A DNA stretch of 64,000 bases from contig NC_060234.1 in NCBI RefSeq assembly GCF_021155775.2, positions 13,195,871 through 13,259,870 of the forward strand, read 5' to 3'. A program made the position numbers and the translations under genes. This DNA comes from Neodiprion pinetum (taxonomy: Eukaryota > Arthropoda > Insecta > Hymenoptera > Diprionidae). The stretch's first letter is position 1. Each line of letters begins with the position of its first letter. This document shows positions 28,529-39,455 of the stretch, one piece after another. A model generated the notes under the pieces. The model was not told where the DNA came from and searched no databases. It saw nothing but the letters and a program-made list of their open reading frames with translations.

Positions 28529-29125
28529 ATGGAGCTCATCGTTGACGTACAAGGCTTTCGTAGACCTCTCAACAACACCTTCACGTTAAAAGAATTGGCT
28601 GTAATTTCAATCTACTCGGAAGCATCTCCTTCAGTGTTTTTCTTCAAACCACCTTACAAATGGAATTTACTGGACGTCAAATACAAAAGCCAAAATTCTT
28701 GGTTAGAACGCGATTTTCACGGCTTACGTTGGAGCTGTGGAACCGTACCTTTTGAGGAAGTTGAGCGGACCATTCAAGACAGGCTGTGCAAAGCTCAAAC
28801 CGTGTACGTAAAAGGAGAAGAAAAACGAGATTGGTTGCTCAAAATCGTTCCGAAAGTTGAAATCATCGATATGTTGGACTTTGACTGCCCGTCGCTTGAA
28901 ACCCTGCAAAAAACTTCAGCTGTGTCTCTGAGATGCGACCTTCACACAATACCCAACGCAATCTGTGCAGCACGAAACGTTTGCATACTCCAGAATTGGC
29001 TACAAAATCATCGTACTGTCCGGATGGCGAGGCTGTACGATTTGTGTTACTGCGCAGAAGCGTCTACAAGAACGGTCCCGCATTCCTGGCGAATATATCA
29101 CCCTGGTCATGACACTGTTGAATAG
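28529..29125 (+). CDS. Polinton conserved protein of unknown function (198 aa)
   Basis: It begins MELIVDVQGFRRPL, a hydrophobic-Asp strand that resembles the first strand of RNase H-fold nucleases. It then carries FFFKPPYKWNLLDVK (about 36-50), the block NSWLERDFHGLRWSCG (about 56-71) and TVYVKGEEKRDWL (about 91-103). Cys/His pairs follow in the C-terminal third. I have seen this block order in insect Polinton-associated proteins, where the function is not established; a nuclease-like role is only a guess. A shortened older copy sits at 17059-17214. An AATAAA follows at about 29182. Confidence 0.75.
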   Translation: MELIVDVQGFRRPLNNTFTLKELAVISIYSEASPSVFFFKPPYKWNLLDVKYKSQNSWLERDFHGLRWSCGTVPFEEVERTIQDRLCKAQTVYVKGEEKRDWLLKIVPKVEIIDMLDFDCPSLETLQKTSAVSLRCDLHTIPNAICAARNVCILQNWLQNHRTVRMARLYDLCYCAEASTRTVPHSWRIYHPGHDTVE

Positions 29126-29179
29126 AATTATTGTACTATTTTTTGTGAAGTAATTGTCAACCGTACTCTAAAAATTGTA

Positions 29180-29650
29180 CTCAATAAAACTTTTAAAGAA
29201 TATTCATGAAATAATTTTATACCTTCACCTTAGCTCTTAAGAGAGAATTTTTTTCAGAAGCTTATGTTAGATTCGACCTTGCTCTCCATCCTTGACCGAG
29301 CTGTACTCAAACCGAGTTTTGCATTCCTAGAGCGATAGTAACCCAACACCGCAGGCTCTGACCGCGGCTATCGGCCGACCTTGCACTCCGGTCTGAACCC
29401 GTCCAAATACTCATCGTAGAGTTGCAGCTCGAAACCCTCCGTCGTTGCTTAGTGGTGTTCGGACATTTTCTTAGATTTTGAGAATTAATTCTAGATACAA
29501 AACGTACGTAGGATTAAAGGTATACAGGATGGATAAATGAAAAAATATTCATAATTTCTATCTTTTTTTTGTTTATTATACGTAAGACTTACACACAGAA
29601 CATTGTTTGAACCGTGGATGAATTTTGTGGAAGTAGAGGGGGATCGCATA
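29180..29650. other. Intergenic stretch inside the Polinton
   Basis: No gene is seen. It contains a partial, diverged copy of terminal-repeat sequence at about 29320-29390 and an AT-rich tail before the 104-aa gene. Confidence 0.5.
29320..29390 (-). repeat. Internal diverged copy of Polinton TIR sequence
   Basis: AGAGCGATAGTAACCCAACACCGCAGGCTCTGACCGCG... is similar to the terminal-repeat segment at 30100-30160 in the same orientation, with about 10% differences. It may be left from an older or recombined terminal repeat. Confidence 0.6.
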
Positions 29651-29656
29651 GTTCAT

Positions 29657-29971
29657 TTAAGGCGCATAACTGCATGAAAATTCGAACTTGTTGAATTCTC
29701 CACCAAGGTATTTCATTTGCAGACGATTTTCCCCGGCCATGCTACACATTTCAGTCAGCTGACTGGAATCTTCTTGTAGAACTCTTGCGATTCTCGGTGG
29801 TAAGAAGACGTTGTATTCTCCATCGATTGTCGCCAGAACACGTACCCCGAATTTTGTTTTGACCAGTCGTAACCCGTTGACGTCGTACACTCCCCCAATT
29901 TCGAGTTCCGACATCTTCTTGGTTGGCAGATTCTCCAGGCGGCTGACGTGGTTAACTTTTGCTAGATCCAT
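29657..29971 (-). CDS. Polinton small protein, possibly OB-fold-like (104 aa)
   Basis: From ATG 29971 it reads ELEIGGVYDVNGLRLVKTKF, then GVRVLATIDGEYNVFLPPRI (about 42-61) and NRLQMKYLGGEF near the C-terminus. This strand-rich pattern with TKFG and VFLP is common to small proteins associated with insect Polintons. It suggests an OB-fold and perhaps single-stranded DNA binding, but no function is shown. Its TATA box lies in the right terminal repeat (30054-30061, minus), making it the first gene read inward from that end, opposite to polB. Confidence 0.65.
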   Translation of the reverse strand: MDLAKVNHVSRLENLPTKKMSELEIGGVYDVNGLRLVKTKFGVRVLATIDGEYNVFLPPRIARVLQEDSSQLTEMCSMAGENRLQMKYLGGEFNKFEFSCSYAP

Positions 29972-30053
29972 CGCGTTTCGAGGTTATTTCACGAGTGAGA
30001 ACAGTTCACAATGAGAATACGATGAGAACAGAGTGACGATCACGATAGACGTC

Positions 30054-30795
30054 TTTTTATAGGGCAGCTGTACGGATGCGCGCGCACCTTTTGGCATTCC
30101 AAGAGCGATAGTAACCCGACACCGCAGGCTCTGTACCGCGACTATCGGTCGACCTTGGATATCAAACCGAATAAGTGAAACACGATTCTCGGAACCATTA
30201 ATTTTGGAATGTCACGTGGTTGATAACGTGGGAAAGGAATGTGAGGTGGTTCATGTTACACATCAGCAAATTCTCGGAACCATTAATTTTGGAATGTCAC
30301 GTGGTTGATAAGGTGGTTAGACAAAACAATGCGATCGACAAGTTTCGACGGTGAGCGGTATGCGGTCAAAGGATTTCGGTGCGACGTTGGGACAAACAAT
30401 TCTCGGAACCATTAATTTTGGAATGTCACGTGGTTGATAAGGTGGTTGACGTTACACGTCAGCAGTCCTACCGTGGGAAAGGAATTCGGAGTGGTTCATG
30501 TTACACATCAGCAGTCCTATCGTGGGACAGGCGAGCACTACAGACCTTCGGTCGGTAAGATTGTTGGTAAAACAGCACGATTTTGACCCTCGATCGATAC
30601 AACTGTCGGTAAGATTGTAGGTAAAACAGCACGATTTTGACCCTCGATCGATACAACTGTCGGTAATTGACCTTCGGTACGGCAGACTGTGACGTCATCG
30701 CGGAAAAGGGTTTGAGTCTGGGCTGCGCGGAGCGGAAAAGGGTTTGAGTCTGGGGAGAATGTATAGGCGGACTGGTCGGCTCGGTCGGTAAGTGT
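30054..30795 (-). repeat. Polinton right terminal inverted repeat
   Basis: It is the reverse complement of the left arm, with three copies of the CACGTG-containing unit and two of the 55-bp unit. It differs by a local duplication of GCGGAAAAGGGTTTGAGTC (at about 30701 and 30731), and it lacks a duplicated block of about 20 bp present near 17800 on the left. Confidence 0.9.
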
Positions 30796-31073
30796 CGGTA
30801 ACCGGAATCTGCGTGTAGAACCCCCCTTGCTGTACTACTCACATCATTTTTTTGAAGGTAAATTATTACAATTGATTCTGATATTAGCATCGTTGAATTC
30901 GATTTGGTTGTATTAACTACCCAGATACTTCGTAGCCAATAGATATTCCTGCGTAGCCATCATGTTTTGGAATAGAACGTCGTCCTCGCATAATACTTTT
31001 GCCGTCCGCGACGCGCGACGGTAGGAACTCACTGAACGCCTCATCAACATCTACATATGATCACTAGAGTGGT

Positions 31074-33073
31074 CCTTATTCAGGGTGTCGAGGTATTTTT
31101 GCCAGACCATCCCCCAAATCAACTTCAAATAATTCGAAAACAATCGCCTAATTTTTTTAGATTTTTACATCGAATCTAAGATATTCCGCATTGTGATCGA
31201 AGTTTCTTATGGAAATTAACATGGGTAAAACTTTTTTTCTCAGTATTGAAACGTTTCGAGCTTTTCTCGAGCGCTGAATATCATGATTTGTATGCACGTG
31301 ATGTGAAATAATTCAGTGATTGTGAATAAACTCGATTATTTAGTTGTGAATTTCTTTTCGCCTGAGGAGAAAAGCAGGATTCGGTCCCTAGACTCGGAAG
31401 GAAGGTGGAAAATTTATTTATTAATTATTTGATGAGTTCCTGGAAGAGGTGACTATGGTTTGACCCTTAATGGTTTATTCTGAGATAGCCTCAGAAGGTG
31501 TTTCATCACTCTCATGAGTCATAGCTCGAGTGGAATAAACCCATCATCACAGGCCGTATGAACGGTTGAGGGTCAAACTTGTTCTGTGCTTGCGAAGCAA
31601 AATACAGAGTAATCGTAATAATCGACGGACTCGTGAGGCGAGAAATTTATTTTCAGAAGGGAAATATTTAATTGATAATAATTAAATGTTTGGTCCCCAA
31701 GAAGTGGGATGTACGACAGAAAGAATGTTTGTAAATTTACCTTTTTCTTAGCCCGATACAAAGGCTTCGTAATGTTAAGAAATCTTATTTAATTCGTCTG
31801 ATCGCTACACACATGCAAATATTTCATGAAGCTTTGACGATGGAAGATCGTCGTTGACGACTTATTATTTGGTGTGGATAATGTTTCGTTTTTCAAACGG
31901 CAAAACGAGATATTATTTACGTGATATCGTGGTTGTCGGAAGGACGGGAATTTTACGCAATTATACCGTCGCCTGTATCAAGACGGCCTGACGCAATGCA
32001 GGAGGCTCTTCACAGGTTCAGGGGCCCTGCCTATGGGTCAAAGGAATCTGAGACGAACACCGTGTCTGAAGTTTAACGTCAGACGCAATGCTGGGCTTTA
32101 CCCAGACACGGCTCCCTAATACCTGAGGAGTTATATTAAGAAAAAGACGAATTCTTTATCTACGTTGAATACCCTCCTTCGATAGAGAGTGGTGGTCGAG
32201 GGTCCTTGGAGTGACGAATCCTTGCCTCGTAATTGAAGGCTTGTGTCGACTGCAAGTTGCTCTTGGTATATGATGATCCGGCAAGCGGATGTTCTGATGT
32301 GTCCGTACTTGGACCTAATAATTGATCTACTGCTGGTGAGACGATAGACGATAGATATCGAGACACCTTTGTGCTCGACTTTTATACACATTGTGGCATA
32401 TGGTTTTGCAAATTCGGGGAAGTGTGATTGGCCGTGTCCCTTGAGGAGGGAGCATGGTAAATCGCGTGATTTGGTAGGTTTGTCGGTACGTGGTGGGGTC
32501 ACCGAGTGTGTAGTAAAATTTGTGCTTGTCGCCGACAAGCATAATATTTGGGGGCTTGGGTTGACTGTCAGGTGCCGGTGCGCCGGCGAGGCATCCCGTC
32601 ACAGTATATATTTTATTGCAAGAGTAATAATGTTCCAAATAATATGTAACCGCGAGGTTTTGGTGAGAATTAGTGCTACTATCTGGGAAAAAATACACAT
32701 CATCGTACCAGGCAATCTAGACGAATTGCACAACCTCGAAACCTGACTTTTTTTTTTTTTAGAGGAAGTGCAATTCGTCTAGATTGCCTCGTACCATGAT
32801 GTGTATTTTTTTTATATAGTATCACTAATACCGACTAAAACCTCGCAGTTACAGATTTTTTGGAACATCATTACTTTTACGATAAAATATATAGTGCGAA
32901 AAATAGTTTTTCTCATGTCACTTCCATAAGAAACTTCGATCACAATGCGGGCTATCTCAGACTTGCTGTAAGAATCTGAAAAAATTTGGCGACTCTTTCT
33001 AAATGATTTGAAATTGATTTCAGTGATGGGGCGGTAAAAATTCGTCAACACCCTACACAAGGACCACCCTAAT
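31074..33073. mobile_element. Foldback/TIR element of about 640 bp, interrupted
   Basis: The segments 31074-31246 and 32608-32740 are together matched inverted by 32765-33073. Both outer ends read TAGAGTGGTCCTT / TAGGGTGGTCCTT. The left arm is split by the 1355-bp insertion 31247-32601. The centre (32740-32765) is a T-rich loop. No coding capacity is seen. Confidence 0.7.
31247..32601. mobile_element. Probable solo LTR (1355 bp) with 6-bp TSD
   Basis: The insertion starts TGAAACG, ends CCCGTCA, and is flanked by CAGTAT at 31241-31246 and 32602-32607. TG...CA ends, no coding region, AATAAA signals and a direct duplication of this size fit a solo LTR left by recombination. The family is not identified and no matching LTR occurs in the window. 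Confidence 0.65.
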
Positions 33074-33089
33074 GAAACACCCTTTGACC

Positions 33090-33800
33090 AAATTGTGTCT
33101 GCACTCTCCAGATACTCGTTACTTGATAATTTTTGAAGATCCCCATGTCTGACAGCTACCTCGTGGGTAAAAATTCCTCCAGTTTACTAATTTTGTTCAG
33201 TTGAGTGAAATCCATTTTTTTTTTTTCACAATTTTTTAACCTATTGGCTTTATTGTTTATTGAAATTCAAATGCTCCAACTTTTTTCTTACTTCTTTGAA
33301 CGAAGACTTTTGACGAATAATTTTCTTCAATTCTTAGATATTTTTTAAGAATATGTTACTTCGCTTTCTTAGTATTATTTGTTCCGAGGTTCTCTTCATG
33401 AACGGTCGATGAAGGGTCGATGTAAGACTAGAGAACATATTTCGACCAAACTTGATTGACCCAATATCAAATGAAAAGGAACGGTAAATGAATTTTTGTT
33501 TTAGTTTTTATGTATTACATTTACACTGGAGGTCACTCAAATTAATGTTCTAGTATTAATGGTTCGTGGTAGATTGGAAATAAATAGTCCTATACGTATT
33601 TACAAAATTTATTCATTTATAAAGCGCGTACCAAACAGTTTCAATCTTCGTCAATGTCGTCATTAATTACCGGATTCGCATGTATATCTTAAAATTCTCT
33701 TACAGCCAATACCATTTGATTAATAATGGATAAAGTGCTTGTGAACTATTCTACTGATGTGGTGTGATTGAACCTGAACTTTTTTTGTTATTCTATGCTT
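33090..33800. other. Gene-free AT-rich stretch
   Basis: No motif or reading frame is supported. Confidence 0.5.
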
Positions 33801-35850
33801 TAACATACTGTAGAATAATGTCGCCGTCGACATCCATCATTTCGGCCAAATATGACACTGCTTATATCAATTGGTAAGACCCTGTATAAAGTATCTTCAA
33901 CTCATTTTCGGTGATTTCCGGAAAGTCTAGCAAAGCTACTGGGAGAGTTGCTGAAACGGTTGTTTTCTTTGAGCCCATCTATCGGCATTAACTTCTACAG
34001 CCAATAAATTTTCCGTATGTTTTGAAAATAGCATTCCATGAACGATTTCGTCGTGCATACCTGCATTGGGAATCAAGCGTTTTGTGAAAGTGTTATTTAA
34101 AAAACGAGCTATACGGCAATTCAAGCCAACCCTAGAAAGTAATTTGTTGTCTCACTAGTGATACAGAAGCTTAAACTTCTAGCCAATGATACCGTGAACT
34201 GCCTCAACTACCCATCGCAGCTTTGTTATGTGTGAATATGAGAAGTACGGAGAGAAACAAAGAAAGGAAAGAGAGAAAGAGAGGAAAGAAAGGCAACAGG
34301 ATCCACACGTTAAGCAGGCAGCGAGGGATTAGCCAGTCGGCCTAGATCCTCTGGCCAGGGAGGACTGTGGAAAGGCCACCAAATCTGATAGTCAATATAA
34401 AGAAATAGACTGTCTCGTCTAGTATCCATAATAGTCGAGCGAAATATCTACGAAGGCTGCAAATTAGAAGAAAGTTCACGGAACCTGGTGGGACTGGATG
34501 CACCATTTATCGTTCACTACGGCTGCCTGAACGTGCTGACGAAAGCGACAGAATTTGGATTCTCTCTCTCTCTCCAACCCTCGGGCACGACATCCCGGCT
34601 ATCAGTAGGCCGAAGGTTAATTTTTAATTATAGTTCTAAGGTAATATGCATTGTCCTAATAATAGAAAATAAAATAAAAATTTTACAGTTACCATACGCG
34701 ATGCATTTGATTCTTCAGTTGTTAATTGTGAGTGTTTGCCTTTGGGAGCCGGCATGAGAAGCTTATATCCGTTTTTTCTAAATACTATTTCACATCACGA
34801 AAACCTCTTTCAACAATGCAGATATCACCTTTTCTCATTAGCCTTGGCAAACCGTTTGGATCTGACATTACAATTTGCATGATTTCGGCATCATTTTGAG
34901 ATGCTTAGAAAGGCCCTCAAACTTCGATAATATAACCGTCTGTGGTACAAATCGTGAAGAGTTGGCAACTTCTTCTGTCCAGAGTATGATTTTCGTTAAT
35001 ACTCATCATTTGAACTTTTCCCATGGCGAATGTATGTGCCATCAAAAATTAACGCCAATTGGTTTTCTACATGTATGTTACAAAGCTTCTTAGCAGTAAC
35101 GGACGTATGCTCAAAAATAAAATCATCCCTGCGCAGACTTCTGAATTTGAAATGAGAAGTTGAAATATCTTTTTCAAAAGATTTCATTACTGATGCACAA
35201 AAATCAAAAACTTGTTGTTCTCGCTCAAATTCAAGTATGAAAGCAATCATGTTATTCGAATTACCGCTGCGTAATTTAAACAAAAATACAACTACAGCTT
35301 ACGTGATATTCCGGGATTTCAATTTCCGCATCGAAGTTATTTCAGTTAGATGACTAATATTGTCCCATGACAAGCCTGTGAAGATTTTGAGACGGTCTTC
35401 GGAGAACATCAAATCCCCTACTCTGTCGAAAATTGAAGAATCACTCGTAACTGCCATTTTTTCCAGATACTTTGATAATGCGTTGATTTCAATTGTGCTT
35501 GTATTTGAAAATACACGTAAATTATGAAGCTCTTCTTTGAAAAAACGCTTTTTAAACAAATGATTCTGGCAGCATAGATTACCATTGGGAATAAATATCA
35601 TTGTCTTTATGAAAGATTGTAATCAAGTTTCGAATGGTACGAGAGCGATATTTTTCGTATATCTGCACACGCAGCAAAATCTATGAGTCGAAATTGTTCT
35701 ACGAAAAAGCGTGAAAGTGAACTGCTTGTTCATTTCTACTACAGGGTGAATTGTAAACATCGGATACTCTATTGATAACTGGGAAGTAAGAACAAAACTT
35801 GAAGATTGTGAGAAACTCAGCGATAGATTAGACACTTATGCGACGCACAT
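33800..35850 (-). pseudogene. Harbinger-like (DDE_Tnp_4) transposase relic
   Basis: Minus-strand blocks come in family order. They are a CCVCRY...LVPFET N-terminus (35623-35835) and IFIPNGNLCCQNHLFKKRFF (about 35560), then FDRVGDLMFSEDRLKIFTGL (about 35400). The first catalytic block LALIFDGTYIRHGKSSNDEY lies at about 35000, and RKSYSGQKK follows. A VERGFRDV-type second block is near 34800, and KLRWVVEAVHG lies at about 34200. CRIARFLNNTFTKRL and LLAVEVNADRWAQRK end the protein (33936-34124). The pieces are interrupted by stops, frameshifts and an insertion at about 34225-34740. Harbinger enzymes of this type cut and paste DNA; this copy is dead. Confidence 0.75.
34225..34740. mobile_element. 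Unidentified insertion in the Harbinger relic
   Basis: The transposase similarity stops near 34225 and resumes near 34740-34760. Between them lies a purine-rich tract (34250-34310, GAAAGGAAAGAGAGAAAGAG) and moderately GC-rich sequence without coding motifs. It may be a SINE or another short element; the ends were not resolved. Confidence 0.45.
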
Positions 35851-37090
35851 TTCGGTTCCTTAATATTCAGATTCCTTAACAGTGAAATTAATTCTCAATT
35901 CTATCGACATCCAATACACAGTACATCACCAATTGTTACATCTGTTCCTGTAAGGTTTTTTACAATTTGCGCTTCTATTTCTGTCCGAATAATTTTTCTA
36001 GGTTTACTTGTTTTATAAATGAATATACCGCATTTAATATAATTGCTTCTATCAGTTTTCACTCCACAAGTGGACATCATTTTGGCATATACGTAGAAAA
36101 TAAAAAATCAAACATTCAGAACCTACATATTAGCAGTATTGATACAAGTAATATCAAAATATAGATCATGCATCGATTTGTACGTATGTTTGAAGAGATT
36201 CTTTGAGAACTAACCTCAAAAAACTCCACGGAAAAAGCGACGGGAGCACTGCAATGGCGAGATTACGACGAAGATACGAGGATCACGGGGGAAAATATAT
36301 TCGCGCACTTAGATCTTTCACCAATAAAACACAGAGTGCACTACTCGGGGAGTACCAAAATTCAAATGGCGAAGAAGTAAAGGGTTGCAACAAATGATGA
36401 CAATATTGAGATTCTAAAATTACATTGGGAATTTCTATGAGTAGTATTGGACAATCGATATATTTTTAGAGAAATTTTTTTCGATCTGTTTGTGTATTTG
36501 CAGGAGCGTTTCTGGAAGTGTAATAAATCGACCATAGAATACCCAGATATTGAACAACCCCGGAAAACTAATGAAAAAACCGGGTTTCATTTTTTTTTAC
36601 AGTTGCGCACCGATGAAAAAAATCTGAAAGAACCAGATCTTATGTACTTCAAGCACACACTTTTTTTTTAAATACTGGTAGATGCTAGTCTATTCTATCA
36701 TAATGAAAACAGGAAACGAAAACTTCTTCATTTTTTTGTACTCGGAATTAACGCCAGGATAAGTAAAAAGAAAATTTTTTTCAATTATTCTCACCAGTTC
36801 CGGGTTTGTGATTTTTTTCAAGACGATGGCTTCAATGAGGTCGAAAAAAAATAAGAACTCCAAAACGCAATATTTAACAGTCCCCGTTAAATAGGCAGAT
36901 GAGAGGGTTCAAGTTTGGTCGAAGTGTATTCCTTTGGATGACAAATCTTTTGACCCCATTACCCGCCAAAAAACTTCGGGCGCATTTTTGACATGCTTAT
37001 TCGGCTACACCCATTTTTGACTTTTATAACCGTATTCCTCCCACCACACGTACTTTACAATGAAGGATTGATATTCTCGACCTCGTATGT
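35850..37090. other. Gene-free stretch
   Basis: There are no supported genes. Short open frames (for example 36203-36397) have no recognised motif. Confidence 0.5.
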
Positions 37091-37094
37091 AATG

Positions 37095-37192
37095 TATTGG
37101 TAAATCTTGATGAACGGTCAATGAAAGTAAACGTGTATTTTCGTTAACGTTTCGGCCCGGATAGGGGCCCTCCTCAGGACGATCAATTTTTT
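37095..37192 (-). ncRNA. Hammerhead-ribozyme-like motif in the Penelope-like 3' region
   Basis: On the minus strand CTGAGGA (37171-37177) fits the CUGANGA core. A stem-loop of GGCCC/GGGCC follows, then GAAA (37150-37153), then AAACGT...ACGTTT as a possible stem III. The flanking sequence TTGATCGTC can partly pair with GAC...ATCAA as stem I. Penelope-like elements are known to carry hammerhead motifs. The cleavage-site triplet is not certain. Confidence 0.5.
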
Positions 37193-37777
37193 ATTTGTCT
37201 GTCAAAAACATAAATTTTCTCAGTAAGACATAAACTTCTATGGATATAATACTATTGAAAGTTATTATCTATTGTAGATTAGAGCGAACATATCGTATAT
37301 CTATTATGATTAGAAAGATTATCGAAATTAAGGAGTAATTTACATTGTATAAGAAGGGAGATTAGGACACTGGTCACAATCATAAAATACAAAATGGAGA
37401 GCGATGGTTCTTCAATTGGATGACAATAGACATTGGCGTCTTCTCCAATTGTTAGAAAGGTTAGGTGTAAAGGATTTGAAAGTTAATAAATAAAATAACT
37501 GTACATATTCACAATGCATAAATCAAGAGATTAAGAAGGTTTAAGAAAGGGTTTGGTATAGTTAAAATAGTTGAAACGATGCCGACACAATGATAATGGT
37601 GTCATTATCTCCCTATTCTCCATGTCAGAACAATATTACTCGACCGTTTGAACCAACTAGTAAACAACGACTGTTGGGAGAAACAAATGTGACCCAGAGT
37701 GAAGGCGAACAAGTATAAACAAATGTGAAAACAGGCAACATAGGGACATCAAAATTATGTACAACTTATAGTTAAGG

Positions 37778-38164
37778 TTAAACAAGGTGTGGTATGTGGG
37801 CGGTAATCAGCGGTTTGTAAATATTGACAAGTTGTTCGACGTCTTGTCTAAGGTTAACTGAATTTGGATGCCCTACAATATTGCACATTTCTAATAGTAG
37901 ACGTTTATAATAATTGGGTTCTTCAGAAAGGATTTTTGCCTTATCGTAGTTGAAAGAATGTTCTTTGTTGATCACATGTTAAGTTAGTACAGTATGTCGA
38001 TCCTCATTACCTTGTACATTACGTTGATGTTGTTTGAGTCTAGTATCTAGATGGCGGCCGGTTTGTCCAATATAAACTTGATTGCAGTCATTGCAAGGTA
38101 TTTTATAAACAACATTGGATCGTTTGCCCATAGGAATCCCATCTTTTCCCTGATCAAAGACCAT
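37778..38164 (-). pseudogene. GIY-YIG endonuclease domain of the Penelope-like element
   Basis: VVYKIPCNDCNQVYIGQTGR with LDTRLKQHQRNV (38000-38110) is a GIY-YIG nuclease core with the CxxC pair usual in Penelope-like elements. The nuclease nicks target DNA for retrotransposition. A stop at 37979-37981 separates the C-terminal block (INKEHSFNYDKAKIL...). Confidence 0.75.
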
Positions 38165-38499
38165 TTGTAAATCTTTTGAGTTTTTTCCAACAAACCTGAC
38201 ATTGTGTTTAGTAAATAACCTATTCAGTGACTCAAAGAGACCTGATACATATGGGATGGGAATAAATGTAGTGGCTGGTCTATTGTTGTCGTCTGCGGAA
38301 GCAGAGTCAATATTATTGTCAAGAAGTTTCTGATATGTAAGCGTCTCTTATTTATATGTTTGTATAAAAGGCCGAGTGGATAATCATTCCATCTTAAAAT
38401 ATCGTATATAAGTGACAGATTTTTTTCGTGGATTTCGGTACTTGATAGTTTAATGGCTCAGTCAATAAGATTAAAGATGGTACCTATCTTGTAGGACAT

Positions 38500-38838
38500 C
38501 GGGTGGTGGGAATTAAAATTCAAGTATCTTTGAGATCAAGTTTTTTTGTGGAACCAATCTGTTTGGATGTTGGAGTTATTGTGTATGAGCAATAAATCCA
38601 GGAAATTGATAGAATTATTAACTTCTATTTCAATAGTGAATTGTAATCGGGGATGATATTGGTTGAAAATGTTCACTATGTAGTCTATTTTTTCTTTAGG
38701 GACAGCAGTTGAAATATCGTCAACATATCTAACATAGAAGGGTATATCAAAATCAAGTTTGCTGATGCATGACAACTCAAGGTCCTTCATTACAAGGTCT
38801 GACAAGATTGGAGAGAGTGGGGATCCCAAGATCCCCAA
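38500..38838 (-). pseudogene. Penelope-like reverse transcriptase fragment
   Basis: GILGSPLSPILSDLVMKDLE is followed by PFYVRYVDDISTAVPKEKID and YHPRLQFTIEIEVNNSINFL. These are the thumb-proximal motifs of Penelope-type RT with an intact YVDD. Only the C-terminal part of the RT is present. The frame is open for 100 residues, then is lost before the GIY-YIG domain. Confidence 0.8.
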
Positions 38839-39455
38839 GATCCCAAGAGAGAGGGGAGCAACCCAAACTGTTGTGCGTATGTGATTTACCGATAACTACG
38901 GAGTCATTACAACAAAAAATGTGTGATTCCTGTCGCCTGCGCATCAAGAAGATTAAAATGAAGAAAATGAAGACGGGAACAAAAATGATCAAGTTGAAAT
39001 GGTATGTAACTATATCATATTAAATTAAGGTGTGCGTAAGACATTTTATACACGACCACAGAGCGCAACATAGCCAGCAGCAGCGTTCTGCTCCGTTAAT
39101 TCCCCTAGCCAGTGAACTCCTTTAAGTCTATCGAATCTGTTTAGTATATAATTATTCGATATTTCGTCAATACTGCTAAAAAGGTATTTCATTTTTTATA
39201 GCCGAAAAATAAAAAAGAATCATCAAATGAAGAATCAGATGCTAAAATTGGTAGTGTAGAAACTTCGGGACTTTCGGGTGAATGTGCAACATTGATGATC
39301 ACGTTAAATATGTCAGCAAAGAATAAAGTTTGTTAGGATTGTTACCTATAAAAAAAGAAAATTGACGCAAAAAAGATATTCTGAGGAAAAGTTAAAAAAA
39401 ATTACAGGAGTGATGAAGAAAAAAGTTTTTATTTTAACTGACGATGGTCCAGATG

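Larger units (their letters stand above)
17494..30800. mobile_element. Maverick/Polinton (adintovirus-like) element
   Basis: Long inverted repeats (about 17494-18206 and 30054-30795) bound a cluster that includes protein-primed PolB, retrovirus-type integrase with chromodomain, packaging ATPase, adenovirus-type protease, double-jelly-roll major capsid protein and single-jelly-roll minor capsid protein. This gene set defines Polintons; the PLA2-domain virion protein also links it to adintoviruses. All large ORFs are open, the arms are nearly identical, and genes sit behind TATA boxes. The insertion therefore looks young. Exact outer ends are uncertain by some tens of bp because the outermost arm sequence differs (TTACCGACCGAG is the last shared block). 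Confidence 0.93.
37090..38843 (-). mobile_element. Penelope-like retroelement, 5'-truncated relic
   Basis: It contains an RT C-terminal fragment, a GIY-YIG endonuclease and a downstream hammerhead-ribozyme-like segment, the arrangement of Penelope-like elements. The upstream RT part is cut at about 38843, where a different gene relic begins. Confidence 0.75.
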
